From NCBI GenBank assembly GCA_913055645.1, contig CAJXLC010000001.1:1-64000 (forward strand): DNA of 64,000 nucleotides, read 5' to 3'. Under the pieces are notes generated by a model. The model worked only from the letters and a program-made list of their open reading frames with translations, searched no databases and was not told the origin of the DNA. A program made the translations under genes and the position numbers. The DNA comes from an uncultured Pseudomonadota bacterium. Its GTDB lineage: Bacteria; Pseudomonadota; Zetaproteobacteria; Mariprofundales; Mariprofundaceae. Positions 1 to 9,140 of this stretch are shown piece after piece (within the stretch, counting starts at the first letter, position 1; every line of letters starts with the position of its first letter).

Positions 1-53
1 CTTGCTTATCTCCTTGGGGAATAATAAGCAGATACACAAACTAATTTACAGTC

Positions 54-2711
54 TCATTTAATCTTCTCGGCAAGTAAAACGCTCAACTTCTCGATGCTAA
101 CTGGCTTACTAATCACCTCATAACTATCTAGAATCGCATTGCTTGTTGTTGATATTTCTTCTCTGTCGTAACCGCTTAGAAAGACAAGTTTAGCTTCAGG
201 GTTAATCTTTAGTATCTCTTGCGCTGCTTCGACACCGCTCATTACCGGCATAACGATATCCATCAGAACCAGTGCTATTTGCGTTGTCTTCTCCGAGTAA
301 ATCTGAAGAGCTTCCTTACCATCGGATGCCAAGTCGATGTAATAACCTAGTGACTCGAGTGACTCACACATCACATTTCGTAGGGTCTTATCATCATCAA
401 CCAGAAGTATGTTCTCTCCATGGCCATAAATGATTTCGCCATTGTTTTCTCGCTCAATAGGGATTGATTCATCGTTGCTCTGCAAAGGGAGGTAAATATG
501 AACCGTGGTTCCGAGCCCTTCCTTGCTTTCGAGCTCCATAATTCCACCATGAGCTTGGACCGCACCGAACACCATCGGTAAACCGAGCCCCGTACCTTTG
601 CCCACGTCCTTGGTTGTGAAAAATGGTTCAGTGACACGTGAAAGGTTCTCCTTACTGATGCCATGGCCATTATCTCTGACATAGAGATGGACGAGCCTTC
701 GGGAGGAGAGTTCAGGGTGGGATATCTGAAAATTTAAATCATTCTCAATGGATTCTAGTCCAATTGTGATTGCTGGATCTGATCTGTCGGTCAGTGCTTG
801 TTGTGCATTGTTGACTAGGTTGAGAATTAGCTGATGGAGCTGGGTTTCATCCCCCCAAATTTGCAGCTTACTATCTTCCAGCTCCAGTATAATACGGGTG
901 CTCTCTGGGATCGTTGATTGAAGAAGCTTAGTCACATCTTTCAGCTGCCAGCAAATATCTATGACTGACTTGTTAACTCTCCCTTTTCTAGCAAAAGCCA
1001 TCATCTGCTGAATCATTTCGCCTGCTCTCATAGAAAGAGTTTCAATCTGGTGTAACTTTTCTTTTAGCTCTTCCTGATCGCTACTCAGCTGTTTGTTTGC
1101 TAGAAATAGATTGCCGTTGATTCCCGCCAGCATATTATTGAAATCATGAGCAATTCCGCCTACCAATGTGCCCAGAGCTTCCATCTTCTGAGATTGCATA
1201 AACTGTTCTTCAAGTTTTTTCTGCTCGGTCATATCCTGCTGAATGGAAACAAAGTGTGTGATTTCGCCAGAATCATCGCGGATGGGGGCTACGGACATCA
1301 ACGCTGGATATAGAGTACCATCTTTGCGCTTGTCGATCAGTGTCCCATGCCAGACATGGCCCTCTGCAATAGCCTGCCATAACTGTTTGTAAAAATCTGG
1401 ATCCTGTTCATCGCTTTTAAGTATCGCTGGCGTCTTTCCAATCATCTCTTCTGCGGAATAACCGGTAATAGCACTGCAGGCCGGATTAATATATTCGATT
1501 ACACCCTGATGATCCGTAATAATTACAGCTTCGCCCGCCTGATAGATAGCCTCGGAAATTTTTCGAACTTTACCTTCGGCACATTTGCGTTCCATGATCT
1601 CATTGGACATGGCTTCGGTCATTTGCTGGATGGACTCGGCCAGTTCCTCCACCTCTCTGTCAGCATGAATGGTGGGAGGCGTGTAGGCGAAGTTCCCTTG
1701 TGCTACTTTTTTTGCAGCGTTTGTGATGGCTTGAATCGGTTTGGCAATTCTTCCAGCCTGAATCCAGCCAATGATCACGAATATCAAGCCCAGTGTTAAT
1801 CCAGCAAACAGAATTCGATTTTGTAGGTCTCTGGCAGGGCCAAAGGCGATCTCTACATCTTGTCGGTAAAGAGAAATCCAGCCCAGCCCTGGGTAATCCT
1901 GATAGCCACTGCCACGAGCAAACCCAGTCAGGTAGGTCTTACCGTCGCTCCATTGTTCGAGAAAAAAACCGGAGTGTTGGTTTTGAATCGCCGCCATAGT
2001 CTGTGGAGCCATATCTTTAAGCTGGCTACGGGCTGTTAACGGTCCTGCCAAAATTAATCCGTCCCTACTTACTAGCAGCGTGTCTGTTAATGCGTTGCTA
2101 GAAACACTGAGCATCTCTTTAGCCCAATCCCAGAGTATGTGCCCACATAACACTCCTAGAAGCGTGCCATCCGATGTATGGATTGGAGCAGCCACATCCA
2201 GAAGGTAAAACTTCTGACCCGATGGGTTGGGAAGTATTTTTGCCAGCAGCAGTGCATCATGCACGTCGCCTACATAAGGTTTTTTGCGACCTTCTGTGCA
2301 CCACGGGCGATGGCTAAGATCTTTGCCTTCCAGGTATTTCCCTGTTCCTACCATGCCTTTGCCGTTTGCATCGCAGATACCAATCCATGCGTAGGCATTG
2401 AATGATTTCTGCATTCGCTCAAGCACCTTACGCTTGGAGTCGTTGGATATGCGCGGATTATTGATGTCGCTTAGAACCGATACCACTTGCATTTCGCGAT
2501 AACGTTCGAACATACCGCGATCAAGCATTTCGGCAGTATGGTGGGCGTGACTGGCGAAGGCGGAGCCCTCTCGCTGCTCGATCTGTTCCTTGCTGATAGA
2601 GGAGGCTATATAACTTATTCCCAATGATAACACTATTGTGATCATGGCAGTTGCTGCAGCGATGTGTTCTCTCAGACTGTAGCTAAACCAGCCTCGGTGA
2701 GTATGAGCCAT
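54..2711 (-). CDS. Hybrid sensor histidine kinase (Cache-HAMP-PAS-HisKA-HATPase-REC)
   Basis: Membrane-bound hybrid sensor kinase of 885 aa. Visible order: an N-terminal membrane helix (about 16-38), a periplasmic Cache-like sensor region (about 40-295), a second helix (about 300-318), HAMP, a PAS domain (about 385-500), a HisKA domain with phospho-acceptor His522 in GGIAHDFNN, an HATPase with the GTGLGL box, and a C-terminal receiver domain ([11 protein letters not shown], phospho-Asp). The domain set is known to sense small extracellular ligands, but the ligand cannot be read. The carboxyl-terminal receiver suggests phosphorelay to an unlinked Hpt or regulator; none lies nearby. The gene stands alone. 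A perfect 24-bp palindrome lies 50 bp upstream of its start. The other hybrid kinase at 10350 shares PAS-HisKA-HATPase-REC, so the two may be diverged paralogues. Confidence 0.93.
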   Translation of the reverse strand: MAHTHRGWFSYSLREHIAAATAMITIVLSLGISYIASSISKEQIEQREGSAFASHAHHTAEMLDRGMFERYREMQVVSVLSDINNPRISNDSKRKVLERMQKSFNAYAWIGICDANGKGMVGTGKYLEGKDLSHRPWCTEGRKKPYVGDVHDALLLAKILPNPSGQKFYLLDVAAPIHTSDGTLLGVLCGHILWDWAKEMLSVSSNALTDTLLVSRDGLILAGPLTARSQLKDMAPQTMAAIQNQHSGFFLEQWSDGKTYLTGFARGSGYQDYPGLGWISLYRQDVEIAFGPARDLQNRILFAGLTLGLIFVIIGWIQAGRIAKPIQAITNAAKKVAQGNFAYTPPTIHADREVEELAESIQQMTEAMSNEIMERKCAEGKVRKISEAIYQAGEAVIITDHQGVIEYINPACSAITGYSAEEMIGKTPAILKSDEQDPDFYKQLWQAIAEGHVWHGTLIDKRKDGTLYPALMSVAPIRDDSGEITHFVSIQQDMTEQKKLEEQFMQSQKMEALGTLVGGIAHDFNNMLAGINGNLFLANKQLSSDQEELKEKLHQIETLSMRAGEMIQQMMAFARKGRVNKSVIDICWQLKDVTKLLQSTIPESTRIILELEDSKLQIWGDETQLHQLILNLVNNAQQALTDRSDPAITIGLESIENDLNFQISHPELSSRRLVHLYVRDNGHGISKENLSRVTEPFFTTKDVGKGTGLGLPMVFGAVQAHGGIMELESKEGLGTTVHIYLPLQSNDESIPIERENNGEIIYGHGENILLVDDDKTLRNVMCESLESLGYYIDLASDGKEALQIYSEKTTQIALVLMDIVMPVMSGVEAAQEILKINPEAKLVFLSGYDREEISTTSNAILDSYEVISKPVSIEKLSVLLAEKIK

Positions 2712-3020
2712 TACAATGGTTTTCCTGAATATGTGAACTGATTCGGACTATTCATACTAGAATGTTATCTGCGCAGATAACATTGCACCAGTGATTTTAT
2801 TTCGTCTTCTCGATAAGTATGAGTTAAATTATGCAGCAAAAACAGAGATGGATTAAAAATTGGGAGTTCTTTTTTATATCGAATAATAAAGTGCTTATTA
2901 TTTTAAAGACATAGATTGGCTATGTAAAACCAGTCTTTGCAGCATTTGCAAAGTTAGAAAGTCCTCAAAGATCCTGTAAGCCAAGTGTTTGCAGGCTTTT
3001 TATTTTTATTCTATTGTTAT
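2712..3020. other. Intergenic region with palindrome and possible small RNA
   Basis: This 309-bp gap holds no convincing protein gene. It contains a perfect 24-bp palindrome (2761-2784). Further along is a possible plus-strand transcription unit: TTGGGA at 2860-2865, 17 bp, ATAATA at 2883-2888, and a 5-bp AAGCC/GGCTT hairpin (2978-2998) followed by a T-rich stretch. The unit has no ORF, so a roughly 110-nt RNA is possible but weakly supported. Confidence 0.4.
2761..2784. repeat. Perfect 24-bp palindrome, possible operator
   Basis: The half-site AATGTTATCTGC is followed directly by its exact reverse complement, with no spacer and no mismatch. It lies 50-73 bp upstream of the hybrid kinase start on the minus strand. 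A spacer-free palindrome makes a poor terminator, so a dimeric regulator's operator is the simplest reading. The regulator is unknown. Confidence 0.5.
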
Positions 3021-3461
3021 TTAGCTTTCAGCTGTTGCAGCTTTATCATCGTCGCTTTTAGGCGTTGGTTTTTTCACAGGTGTTTTTCTTGTAGCGGTTT
3101 TTTTAGCTGCGGGTTTACGCGGAGCACGCCGTGCTGCGGGCTTTTTAGCAACTTTTGCAGTCAATGCTTTATCGCTTGGCCAATCACTCATAGGGAATGG
3201 TTTATCTTCTGTGTTGAAGGTGAGGTAACTAAATACCTGATAGGCATACGTTGAAATCTGTGCGCCAAAAGATAAAACTTTTTCATTTTTATTACCTGTA
3301 ATAAGTAGTGATAAAAATTGGTATAATACAACCACAGCGAGCACAACCTCAGCTGTTGAGTAGAGGATGCTAAATAAAATCATGAAAAGAAGGCGCTTCC
3401 ACACACTGCTATTTTTGATGTTGTTTTTTAGCTCATCTGTATTTGTTTGCTGATTCATCAT
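3021..3461 (-). CDS. DUF4389 membrane protein with Lys/Ala/Pro-rich tail
   Basis: 146-aa protein. Residues about 10-95 match the DUF4389 pattern: a basic start, two hydrophobic segments (about 24-48 and a weaker one), and the closing motif with PFPMSDWP. After residue 100 the protein changes to a histone-H1-like Lys/Arg/Ala/Pro repeat (AAKKTATRKTPVKKPTPK) and ends in a short acidic stretch. DUF4389 function is unknown. The basic tail would favour binding of nucleic acid or another polyanion on the cytoplasmic face, which is inference. The start follows a GGGGGTTG stretch. The gene is monocistronic and divergent from the methyltransferase gene. Confidence 0.8.
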   Translation of the reverse strand: MMNQQTNTDELKNNIKNSSVWKRLLFMILFSILYSTAEVVLAVVVLYQFLSLLITGNKNEKVLSFGAQISTYAYQVFSYLTFNTEDKPFPMSDWPSDKALTAKVAKKPAARRAPRKPAAKKTATRKTPVKKPTPKSDDDKAATAES

Positions 3462-3594
3462 TCAACCCCCTAGTATCACGACATAAAAGTTTCATGCCAA
3501 AGCAAGCATAACCCTTATAAAATATTTGGCTATTATCTATTTAACTGAAGTATTTTTATTTCCTTCTTGTTTGCTGTTATCTTATAGTGCCCGA

Positions 3595-4725
3595 ATGAAA
3601 CAACCTTACCAATTTTATGCTGTTGTCCTGCCTGGGCTGGAGCCATTAGCAACAAAAGAACTTACATCACTTTCAGCACATGATATTCGCAGTGAGCAGG
3701 GCGGTGTTCGTTTTGCGGGCACACTGGATACATTGTACCGCGTGAGTCTAAGAGCGCGTTGTATTACGCGGATTCAAGTGCGTGTGGGTAAGTGTCATGC
3801 GATGTCTTTGCCTGAATTACAACATCATGTGACCAACATGACTTGGGAGCGTTTTATCCCCAAAGGTGCCAAGGTTGCGGTGCAGGCGAGTGCTGAAAAA
3901 TCCAAGCTGATGCATAGCGATAAAATTGCCGAGCATGTATTGGCTGGAATTAAAGATGCTTTGGGCAAACGTTTGGATAAAGAGGATGGCAGTGAGCAGC
4001 ATGTATATGTACATATAAAAAATAACCGTTGTGATATTCGTATGGATGCATCAGGCGAACGCTTGGATAGGCGGGGTTATCGTTTATCCTCAGCCAAAGC
4101 GCCTATGCGTGAAACATTGGCGGCAGCCGTGTTGCAGTGGATGGATTGGAAAGCAGATGAAGCCTTGTTTGTACCGATGTGTGGCTCTGGAACCCTAGCT
4201 ATTGAAGCTGCATTGATGGGGCGCAAGATTGCTGCGAATATACAACATGAGTTTCCTTTTAAAGATTGGGATGTGTTTAAAGCTAAAACTTGGCAGCGTG
4301 TATTAGAAAAAACAGAGGCTATGGCACAGGATGCTTTGCCTAGTAAAATTCAAGTATCTGATATACATACGGGCGCGGTGGTGGCGAGCAAAGAAAATGC
4401 AGATCGGGCGGGTGTACTTGCTGATTTAAATATTCAGCAACAAGATGTATGCTCCTTGAAACCAGCAAAAGATGGAGAGGTGGGTCTTATATTATGCAAT
4501 CCTCCCTATGGCTTACGTATTGAAATGGACGGTGTGAAGTTTTATCGCGATTTGGGTCATGTATTGCGTGATTCTTTTGTGGGTTGGCGTGTTGCAGTTA
4601 TGTGTCCTGATTGGAAACATGAAAAGGCTTTATCATTGCCTGTACGTCGCCGTTTACGTGTGAAACATGGTGGTTTGTGGCTGGATGTCTTGGATGTATC
4701 AAGCAATGATGTGTGGAGCAAGTAA
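3595..4725 (+). CDS. THUMP-domain class I RNA methyltransferase (RlmL N-half-like)
   Basis: Predicted SAM-dependent 23S rRNA guanine-N2 methyltransferase of 376 aa, equal to the N-terminal half of E. coli RlmL without the RlmK half. It has an N-terminal ferredoxin-like/THUMP region (about 1-160), the SAM-site motif MCGSGTLAIEAAL (about 195) and the catalytic NPPY motif (about 300). The start at 3595 (MKQPYQFYAVVLPGLEPLA) is preferred because family proteins begin there; 23 upstream in-frame codons look unrelated. It is followed by a palindromic element and converges on ilvA. Exact target position is inferred from family, not shown. Confidence 0.85.
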   Translation: MKQPYQFYAVVLPGLEPLATKELTSLSAHDIRSEQGGVRFAGTLDTLYRVSLRARCITRIQVRVGKCHAMSLPELQHHVTNMTWERFIPKGAKVAVQASAEKSKLMHSDKIAEHVLAGIKDALGKRLDKEDGSEQHVYVHIKNNRCDIRMDASGERLDRRGYRLSSAKAPMRETLAAAVLQWMDWKADEALFVPMCGSGTLAIEAALMGRKIAANIQHEFPFKDWDVFKAKTWQRVLEKTEAMAQDALPSKIQVSDIHTGAVVASKENADRAGVLADLNIQQQDVCSLKPAKDGEVGLILCNPPYGLRIEMDGVKFYRDLGHVLRDSFVGWRVAVMCPDWKHEKALSLPVRRRLRVKHGGLWLDVLDVSSNDVWSK

Positions 4726-4734
4726 ACTCACTTT

Positions 4735-4855
4735 GTAACTATTCAGCTCACCACTGATTTGCTCGCTAGCAGCGTTGAAAAATACTCACCTACACGAGTA
4801 GGCTGTATTTTTTCGCCTCGCCAGCAAACAAGTCAGTAGCAATCTGAACGGCTAC
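4735..4855. repeat. 121-bp imperfect palindromic (REP/MITE-like) element
   Basis: The region between two convergent genes folds back on itself. The tip is CCTAC-ACGA-GTAGG, next come AAAAATA/TATTTTT arms, then GCTAGC/GCCAGC and ACTGATTTGCT/AGCAAACAAGTCAGT arms, closed by TTCAG/CTGAA near the base. The arms are imperfect but pair over nearly the whole length. This is the form of interspersed palindromic repeats. It could also act as a bidirectional terminator. Copy number in the genome is unknown. Confidence 0.6.
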
Positions 4856-4864
4856 GGGGTATTT

Positions 4865-4895
4865 TAGATATACTGAGTTAGATATACTGAGTTAG
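4865..4895. repeat. 14-bp tandem repeat, two copies
   Basis: TAGATATACTGAGT occurs twice back to back (4865-4878, 4879-4892), followed by the first three bases of a third copy. It lies just downstream of the ilvA stop and next to the palindromic element. Confidence 0.8.
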
Positions 4896-4908
4896 CTTAT
4901 TTTATTGC

Positions 4909-6417
4909 TTACAAAAACAATTTTAAAGCGGGATTGTCTGATTCGTTGACCCATGCATACCCCAGCGTAAGCAGAAAGCCTTCAAAGGTTTGTTGGTCAT
5001 GTTCTGGCACTTCAACACCAACCAATACACGCCCGAATGCCGCACCATGATTACGATAATGAAACAGCGAGATATTCCAACGCCCTGCAATACAGGTGAG
5101 AAAATCAAGTAGGGCGGCGGGGCGCTCTGGAAATTCAAAACGATACAGTTGTTCATTTTGGACTTCTGTAGATTTCCCACCAACCATGTGCCGTATATGA
5201 AGTTTTGCGACTTCATTATCCATTAAATCAATGACTGAATATTGATGTTTTTTAAGTAAGTTTTGGATATCTTGGCGTTCTTGCTCGCAAGCCACGGCAA
5301 TGCCAACAAAAACATAGGCTTGTTCACGGCTTGAAAGACGATAGTTAAATTCAGTGATAGCGCGATCACCCAACAGCTTGCAAAAGGTTAGGAAGCTACC
5401 TGGTTTTTCATCAATGGTGACAGCAAATAATGCTTCACGGCGCTCGCCCATTTCAGAACGTTCTGCAACATGACGTAAACGATCAAAATTCATATTCGCG
5501 CCGCTATTGATGCAGGTAATTACTTGCCCACGCAGAGCATGTTCGCGCACATATTTTTTCATGCCTGCAACAGCCAAAGCACCAGCCGGCTCAACGATGG
5601 AGCGATCTTCATCGTAAATGTCTTTAATAGCCGCACAAATTTCATCGGTATCAACAAGGATAATGTCATCAACATAACGCTGAACCAAATCAAAGGTATG
5701 TGTACCAACTTTTTTTACGGCAACACCATCAGCAAAAATACCGACTTGTTCTAAAGTAACCAATTCTTCCGCTTTGATCGAATCATGCATGGCAGATGAA
5801 TCAACGGGTTCAACACCAATAATGCGAGTCTTTGGGGTGATTTGCTTTAAATAGGTAGCAATGCCAGCAATCAAACCGCCACCACCAATAGGCACGAAAA
5901 TATAATCCAAATCAGAAGGAGCTTGACGCAAGACTTCGGCTGCAATGGTGCCTTGCCCTGCAATCACCAAAGGATCGTCATAGGGGTGAATGTAAGTCAT
6001 GCCTGTTTGTTCGCACAATTCACTGGCATGGGTGCTGGCATCAGAATAAGAGTCGCCAAAAAGAACCACGCTTGCCCCATGTGATTCAACAGCTTTAACC
6101 TTGATTTCAGGGGTAGTGCGGGGCATGACAATCGTTGCCTTGATAGCGAGTTTCTTAGCAGAAAGTGCAACGCCTTGGGCATGGTTTCCCGCCGATGCAC
6201 AAATCACACCATGTTGCCGCTCAGTATCATTTAAATGGGCAATTTTATTGTATGCGCCACGAAGTTTGAATGAAAAAACAGGCTGTAAATCTTCACGTTT
6301 TATCAATACTTCATTGCTCAGGCGCGCAGAAAGCTTGGGAGCAAGCTCCAGAGGTGTTTCTTTGGCAACGTCATAGACGCGTGCGTGTTCGATGGCTTCA
6401 AGGTAGAACTTCGGCAT
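4909..6417 (-). CDS. ilvA: Threonine ammonia-lyase, biosynthetic (long form)
   Basis: PLP enzyme that deaminates threonine to 2-oxobutanoate, the first step of isoleucine synthesis. The 502-aa product has the fold-type II catalytic domain (PLP lysine in FSFKLRGAYNK near residue 46, glycine loop GGGGLIAG) and a long C-terminal regulatory part with two ACT-like domains (about 325-500), as in allosteric IlvA. The start at 6417 (MPKFYLEAIEHARVYDVA) is preferred over one 48 bp upstream, because the longer form would run into the divergent pabC gene and lacks family similarity. Only 15 bp separate the two divergent start codons, so each promoter must lie inside the other gene or be shared. Confidence 0.95.
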   Translation of the reverse strand: MPKFYLEAIEHARVYDVAKETPLELAPKLSARLSNEVLIKREDLQPVFSFKLRGAYNKIAHLNDTERQHGVICASAGNHAQGVALSAKKLAIKATIVMPRTTPEIKVKAVESHGASVVLFGDSYSDASTHASELCEQTGMTYIHPYDDPLVIAGQGTIAAEVLRQAPSDLDYIFVPIGGGGLIAGIATYLKQITPKTRIIGVEPVDSSAMHDSIKAEELVTLEQVGIFADGVAVKKVGTHTFDLVQRYVDDIILVDTDEICAAIKDIYDEDRSIVEPAGALAVAGMKKYVREHALRGQVITCINSGANMNFDRLRHVAERSEMGERREALFAVTIDEKPGSFLTFCKLLGDRAITEFNYRLSSREQAYVFVGIAVACEQERQDIQNLLKKHQYSVIDLMDNEVAKLHIRHMVGGKSTEVQNEQLYRFEFPERPAALLDFLTCIAGRWNISLFHYRNHGAAFGRVLVGVEVPEHDQQTFEGFLLTLGYAWVNESDNPALKLFL

Positions 6418-6432
6418 GGGCAATCTTCTACC

Positions 6433-7233
6433 ATGAGAATAAATGAAATCAAAATTGTTACGCAATTAGACCGTGGTTTGGCGTATGCTGAAGCATGTTT
6501 TGAGACGTTTCGGGTGCTTGATGGTCATGTGTTTCAGCAAGCTGAACATCAGCAGCGTTTACAAGATGGCTTAGAAACTTATGGGTTGATATGTACAGGA
6601 AGCAGGTTGAAAAACTGTTTTAAACAGGCAATTTCGGAAGCATCTTTACAAGGCAATGATATGTTGGTTCGCATGACTGTATCAGCAGGTGCTGCGGATT
6701 GGGGGTTGTTGTTAAAGGATGCCCAGCCACATGTTCAGGTGCAAATCATACCATCTGTAGCGCGACAAGCTTTGCATTTGCAAACAGTGCTTTGGCCGTT
6801 TCCTTTGCGAGAAAAAAGCGTCAAATATACCGCTGATTATGCCGAGAGTTTGCGTGCTGTTGTGCAATGGAAGTTAGATAACCCTATGGAGGCATTGATT
6901 TGTTCGGATGCAGGGTATGTGTTGAGTACACTGACCGCGAATATTGCCATATACCGTCATGGGCAATGGTTTACGCCGCAAGGCTTGGGTGTTTTATCTG
7001 GTGTTGTGCGGCAATTCTTATTGGATGATGGTGTGTTAATTGAATCTGACTGCCCCAGTTCATGGCTGAATGATTGTGAGGCAATGGTTTGTATGAATAG
7101 TGGTTTATTTGTACAGCCTGTGATATCAGTGAATGGTCGTGATTTGTATGTGAATCACCCTGCCATAGGTAAGCTTGTGGATGCTTTTGAAGATACATTG
7201 GGTGTGCCAGCGATGGGAGTGAGGGATGCGTAA
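6433..7233 (+). CDS. pabC: Aminodeoxychorismate lyase-like class IV aminotransferase
   Basis: Fold-type IV PLP protein of 266 aa. PabC removes pyruvate from aminodeoxychorismate to give p-aminobenzoate for folate. Support is the conserved class IV layout (GLAYAEACFETFRV, a Lys in REKSVKYT near residue 130, the SDAG...TANIAIY block) and, above all, the neighbours: pabC-mltG-tmk-holB is a standard order. The residue that is Glu in E. coli PabC (TECCAAN) appears to be Ser here (LSTLTAN), so activity is less certain. A GTG start 48 bp upstream exists but would overlap ilvA. It overlaps mltG by 8 bp. Confidence 0.85.
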   Translation: MRINEIKIVTQLDRGLAYAEACFETFRVLDGHVFQQAEHQQRLQDGLETYGLICTGSRLKNCFKQAISEASLQGNDMLVRMTVSAGAADWGLLLKDAQPHVQVQIIPSVARQALHLQTVLWPFPLREKSVKYTADYAESLRAVVQWKLDNPMEALICSDAGYVLSTLTANIAIYRHGQWFTPQGLGVLSGVVRQFLLDDGVLIESDCPSSWLNDCEAMVCMNSGLFVQPVISVNGRDLYVNHPAIGKLVDAFEDTLGVPAMGVRDA

Positions 7234-8269
7234 CGGATTGAAAGCCATTTTAGGCGTAAGTTTAGGCTTAAGTGCGTTTGTTTTATTCGCCATATTGTTC
7301 GCATGGCAACAGCTTGATGAAAAACATGCCGTGAGCGATGTGTCACTGGTGGTTGCTTCGGGTGAATCATCTTATGCCGTTGCCAGAGCTTTAGAGAAAA
7401 AAGGTGTGATTGATTCGGCAAGACTGTTTCGTTTGGCGGCACGTTTGAATGATGAAGCAACAAAAATCAAGGCGGGGGAATATGCCTTTTCAGGTGAAAT
7501 AAGCATTATAGATGTGCTCGATAAATTAGTCGCAGGTGATGTGCAACTGCATCAGATAACAATCCCAGAAGGCTTACGCACACAGGAAGTATTGCGGATA
7601 TTGGCTGAGCATACAAAAAGTTCACAGGCTGACTGGCAAGCAGCACTCAAGGTTATTTTAAAGGGTGAAGAGCAAGAAGGGCGATTGTTGCCAGAAACTT
7701 ATACTTACACGCAACCGATTCGTCCAAAAGAGATGCTAAATAGTATGGTGAATGCGCAAGAATTGATTCTAAAATCAATTAAATCTAAACTAGAGACAAT
7801 TACATCAGAGAAAAAACTGCGTATTATCGCTTCAATTATTGAAAAAGAGACATCCTTGGATAAAGAGCGTCCACTTGTTTCAGCGGCGATTCATAATCGT
7901 TTGCGTTTGGGTATGCCTTTGCAAATGGATCCAACAGTTATTTATGGCATATGGAAGCGAGATGGTATTTTTTCGGGTAATATTCACCGACAGGATTTAA
8001 AAAATGATACACCATGGAATACTTATACGCGTAGAGGGCTTCCGCCAACGCCGATTTGTAATCCAAGCGCAGCAAGCTTGCGTGCGGCTGCAAACCCTGC
8101 GGATGTAAGTTATGTGTATTTTGTTGCTGATGGTAGTGGCGGTCATGCATTTGCATCGACATTGGAAGAGCATCAAGCCAATGTGAAGAAATGGGTACGC
8201 TTGGAGCGAAAAGGTTTACATCGGAAACAATCACAACGGAAAAAAATAAATCGGAAAAATGGCACATGA
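7226..8269 (+). CDS. mltG: Endolytic murein transglycosylase
   Basis: Inner-membrane lytic transglycosylase (YceG/DUF1175 family) thought to end nascent glycan strands during peptidoglycan growth. The 347-aa protein starts with one membrane helix (about 8-30), followed by a LysM-like part and the catalytic domain with EGRLLPETYTY and the catalytic Glu in IIEKET (about 213), then MDPTVIYG. The C-terminus is unusually basic (RKGLHRKQSQRKKINRK). It overlaps pabC upstream and, through ATGA, the small ORF downstream, which implies translational coupling. Confidence 0.95.
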   Translation: MRNGLKAILGVSLGLSAFVLFAILFAWQQLDEKHAVSDVSLVVASGESSYAVARALEKKGVIDSARLFRLAARLNDEATKIKAGEYAFSGEISIIDVLDKLVAGDVQLHQITIPEGLRTQEVLRILAEHTKSSQADWQAALKVILKGEEQEGRLLPETYTYTQPIRPKEMLNSMVNAQELILKSIKSKLETITSEKKLRIIASIIEKETSLDKERPLVSAAIHNRLRLGMPLQMDPTVIYGIWKRDGIFSGNIHRQDLKNDTPWNTYTRRGLPPTPICNPSAASLRAAANPADVSYVYFVADGSGGHAFASTLEEHQANVKKWVRLERKGLHRKQSQRKKINRKNGT

Positions 8270-8502
8270 AAAGCTCAGATGTGTGGGTGATTGAATTGGA
8301 TGTACCGCCGAATAGGGCATTGATGTTGCAGGCATGGTTGTTGGGAGAAGATGGTCTGGGGGTGATTCGTTGCCTTGATGCTGAAAAAAGAAAACAGCAA
8401 TTTTGGACAACGGTATGCCAGAAAGAAGAAGCTCATGATTGGTTAAAGAGTTTACCTGAGAATTTTCAAGTAACGGGTGAATGGCTATGGAGGGGAGCAT
8501 GA
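8266..8502 (+). CDS. Small conserved-looking protein in the tmk operon (DUF4911-like)
   Basis: 78-aa ORF sharing ATGA with the end of mltG and again with the start of tmk, so it is translated as part of the operon. Its sequence (WVIELDVPP, GEDGLGVIRCLD, WLKSLP) recalls the small DUF4911 family, but I cannot confirm this. It is absent from the E. coli operon of the same order. It has no signal peptide or membrane segment. Function unknown. Confidence 0.75.
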   Translation: MKSSDVWVIELDVPPNRALMLQAWLLGEDGLGVIRCLDAEKRKQQFWTTVCQKEEAHDWLKSLPENFQVTGEWLWRGA

Positions 8503-9140
8503 AAAACATGGGTCGTTTGATTACATTTGAAGGCGGTGATGGCTGTGGAAAAAGCACGCAATTAAAGCTAACCGCAGATTGGTTAAGAGGGCAGGGTAAA
8601 GATGTGCTTGAGACGCGTCAGCCAGGCGCAACACCTTTGGGTGCAGAGATTCGTGGTTTGTTGTTATCAGGCGAGTTTGTGCCAGTGCCAGAATGTGAAT
8701 TATTACTGTTTTTGGCAGATAGGGCGCAGCATGTGCAAACAGTGATTAAGCCAGCATTAGAGAATGGGCAGTGGGTATTGTGTGATCGTTATTCAGATTC
8801 AACATTGGCATATCAATTGGCAGCACGTGGTTTGGCAGAACAGACGGATTTGAAACCGATGTTGGCATTTGCAGAAGCAGGGTGCATCCCACAGCGGACA
8901 TTTTGGTTGGATGTGTCTGCGGATATCGCCTTGAAACGGGTGCGAACACGTACGGATATGGGTGCAGAAAGCACACGTTTGGATGAAGAAGCTCTATCTT
9001 TTCATGAGCGGGTACATGCGGCATTTTTGGAAATCTCTCAACAAGATTCTGAGCGCATGACACGTGTGGATGCATCAGATCATATTGAGGAGATTCAAAA
9101 ACAGATTCAAATTCACCTTGAGGGCTTGTTGGTAGCATGA
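8499..9140 (+). CDS. tmk: Thymidylate kinase
   Basis: Phosphorylates dTMP to dTDP for DNA synthesis. 213 aa with the P-loop GGDGCGKST (about 12-20), the DRY motif in CDRYSDSTLAYQ that binds the substrate, and a LID-like RTRTDMGAESTRLDEE. The start at 8499 is set by the GGAGGGGA Shine-Dalgarno at 8489-8496 and the ATGA overlap with the preceding gene; an in-frame ATG lies at 8508. It overlaps holB by 4 bp. Confidence 0.95.
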   Translation: MKNMGRLITFEGGDGCGKSTQLKLTADWLRGQGKDVLETRQPGATPLGAEIRGLLLSGEFVPVPECELLLFLADRAQHVQTVIKPALENGQWVLCDRYSDSTLAYQLAARGLAEQTDLKPMLAFAEAGCIPQRTFWLDVSADIALKRVRTRTDMGAESTRLDEEALSFHERVHAAFLEISQQDSERMTRVDASDHIEEIQKQIQIHLEGLLVA

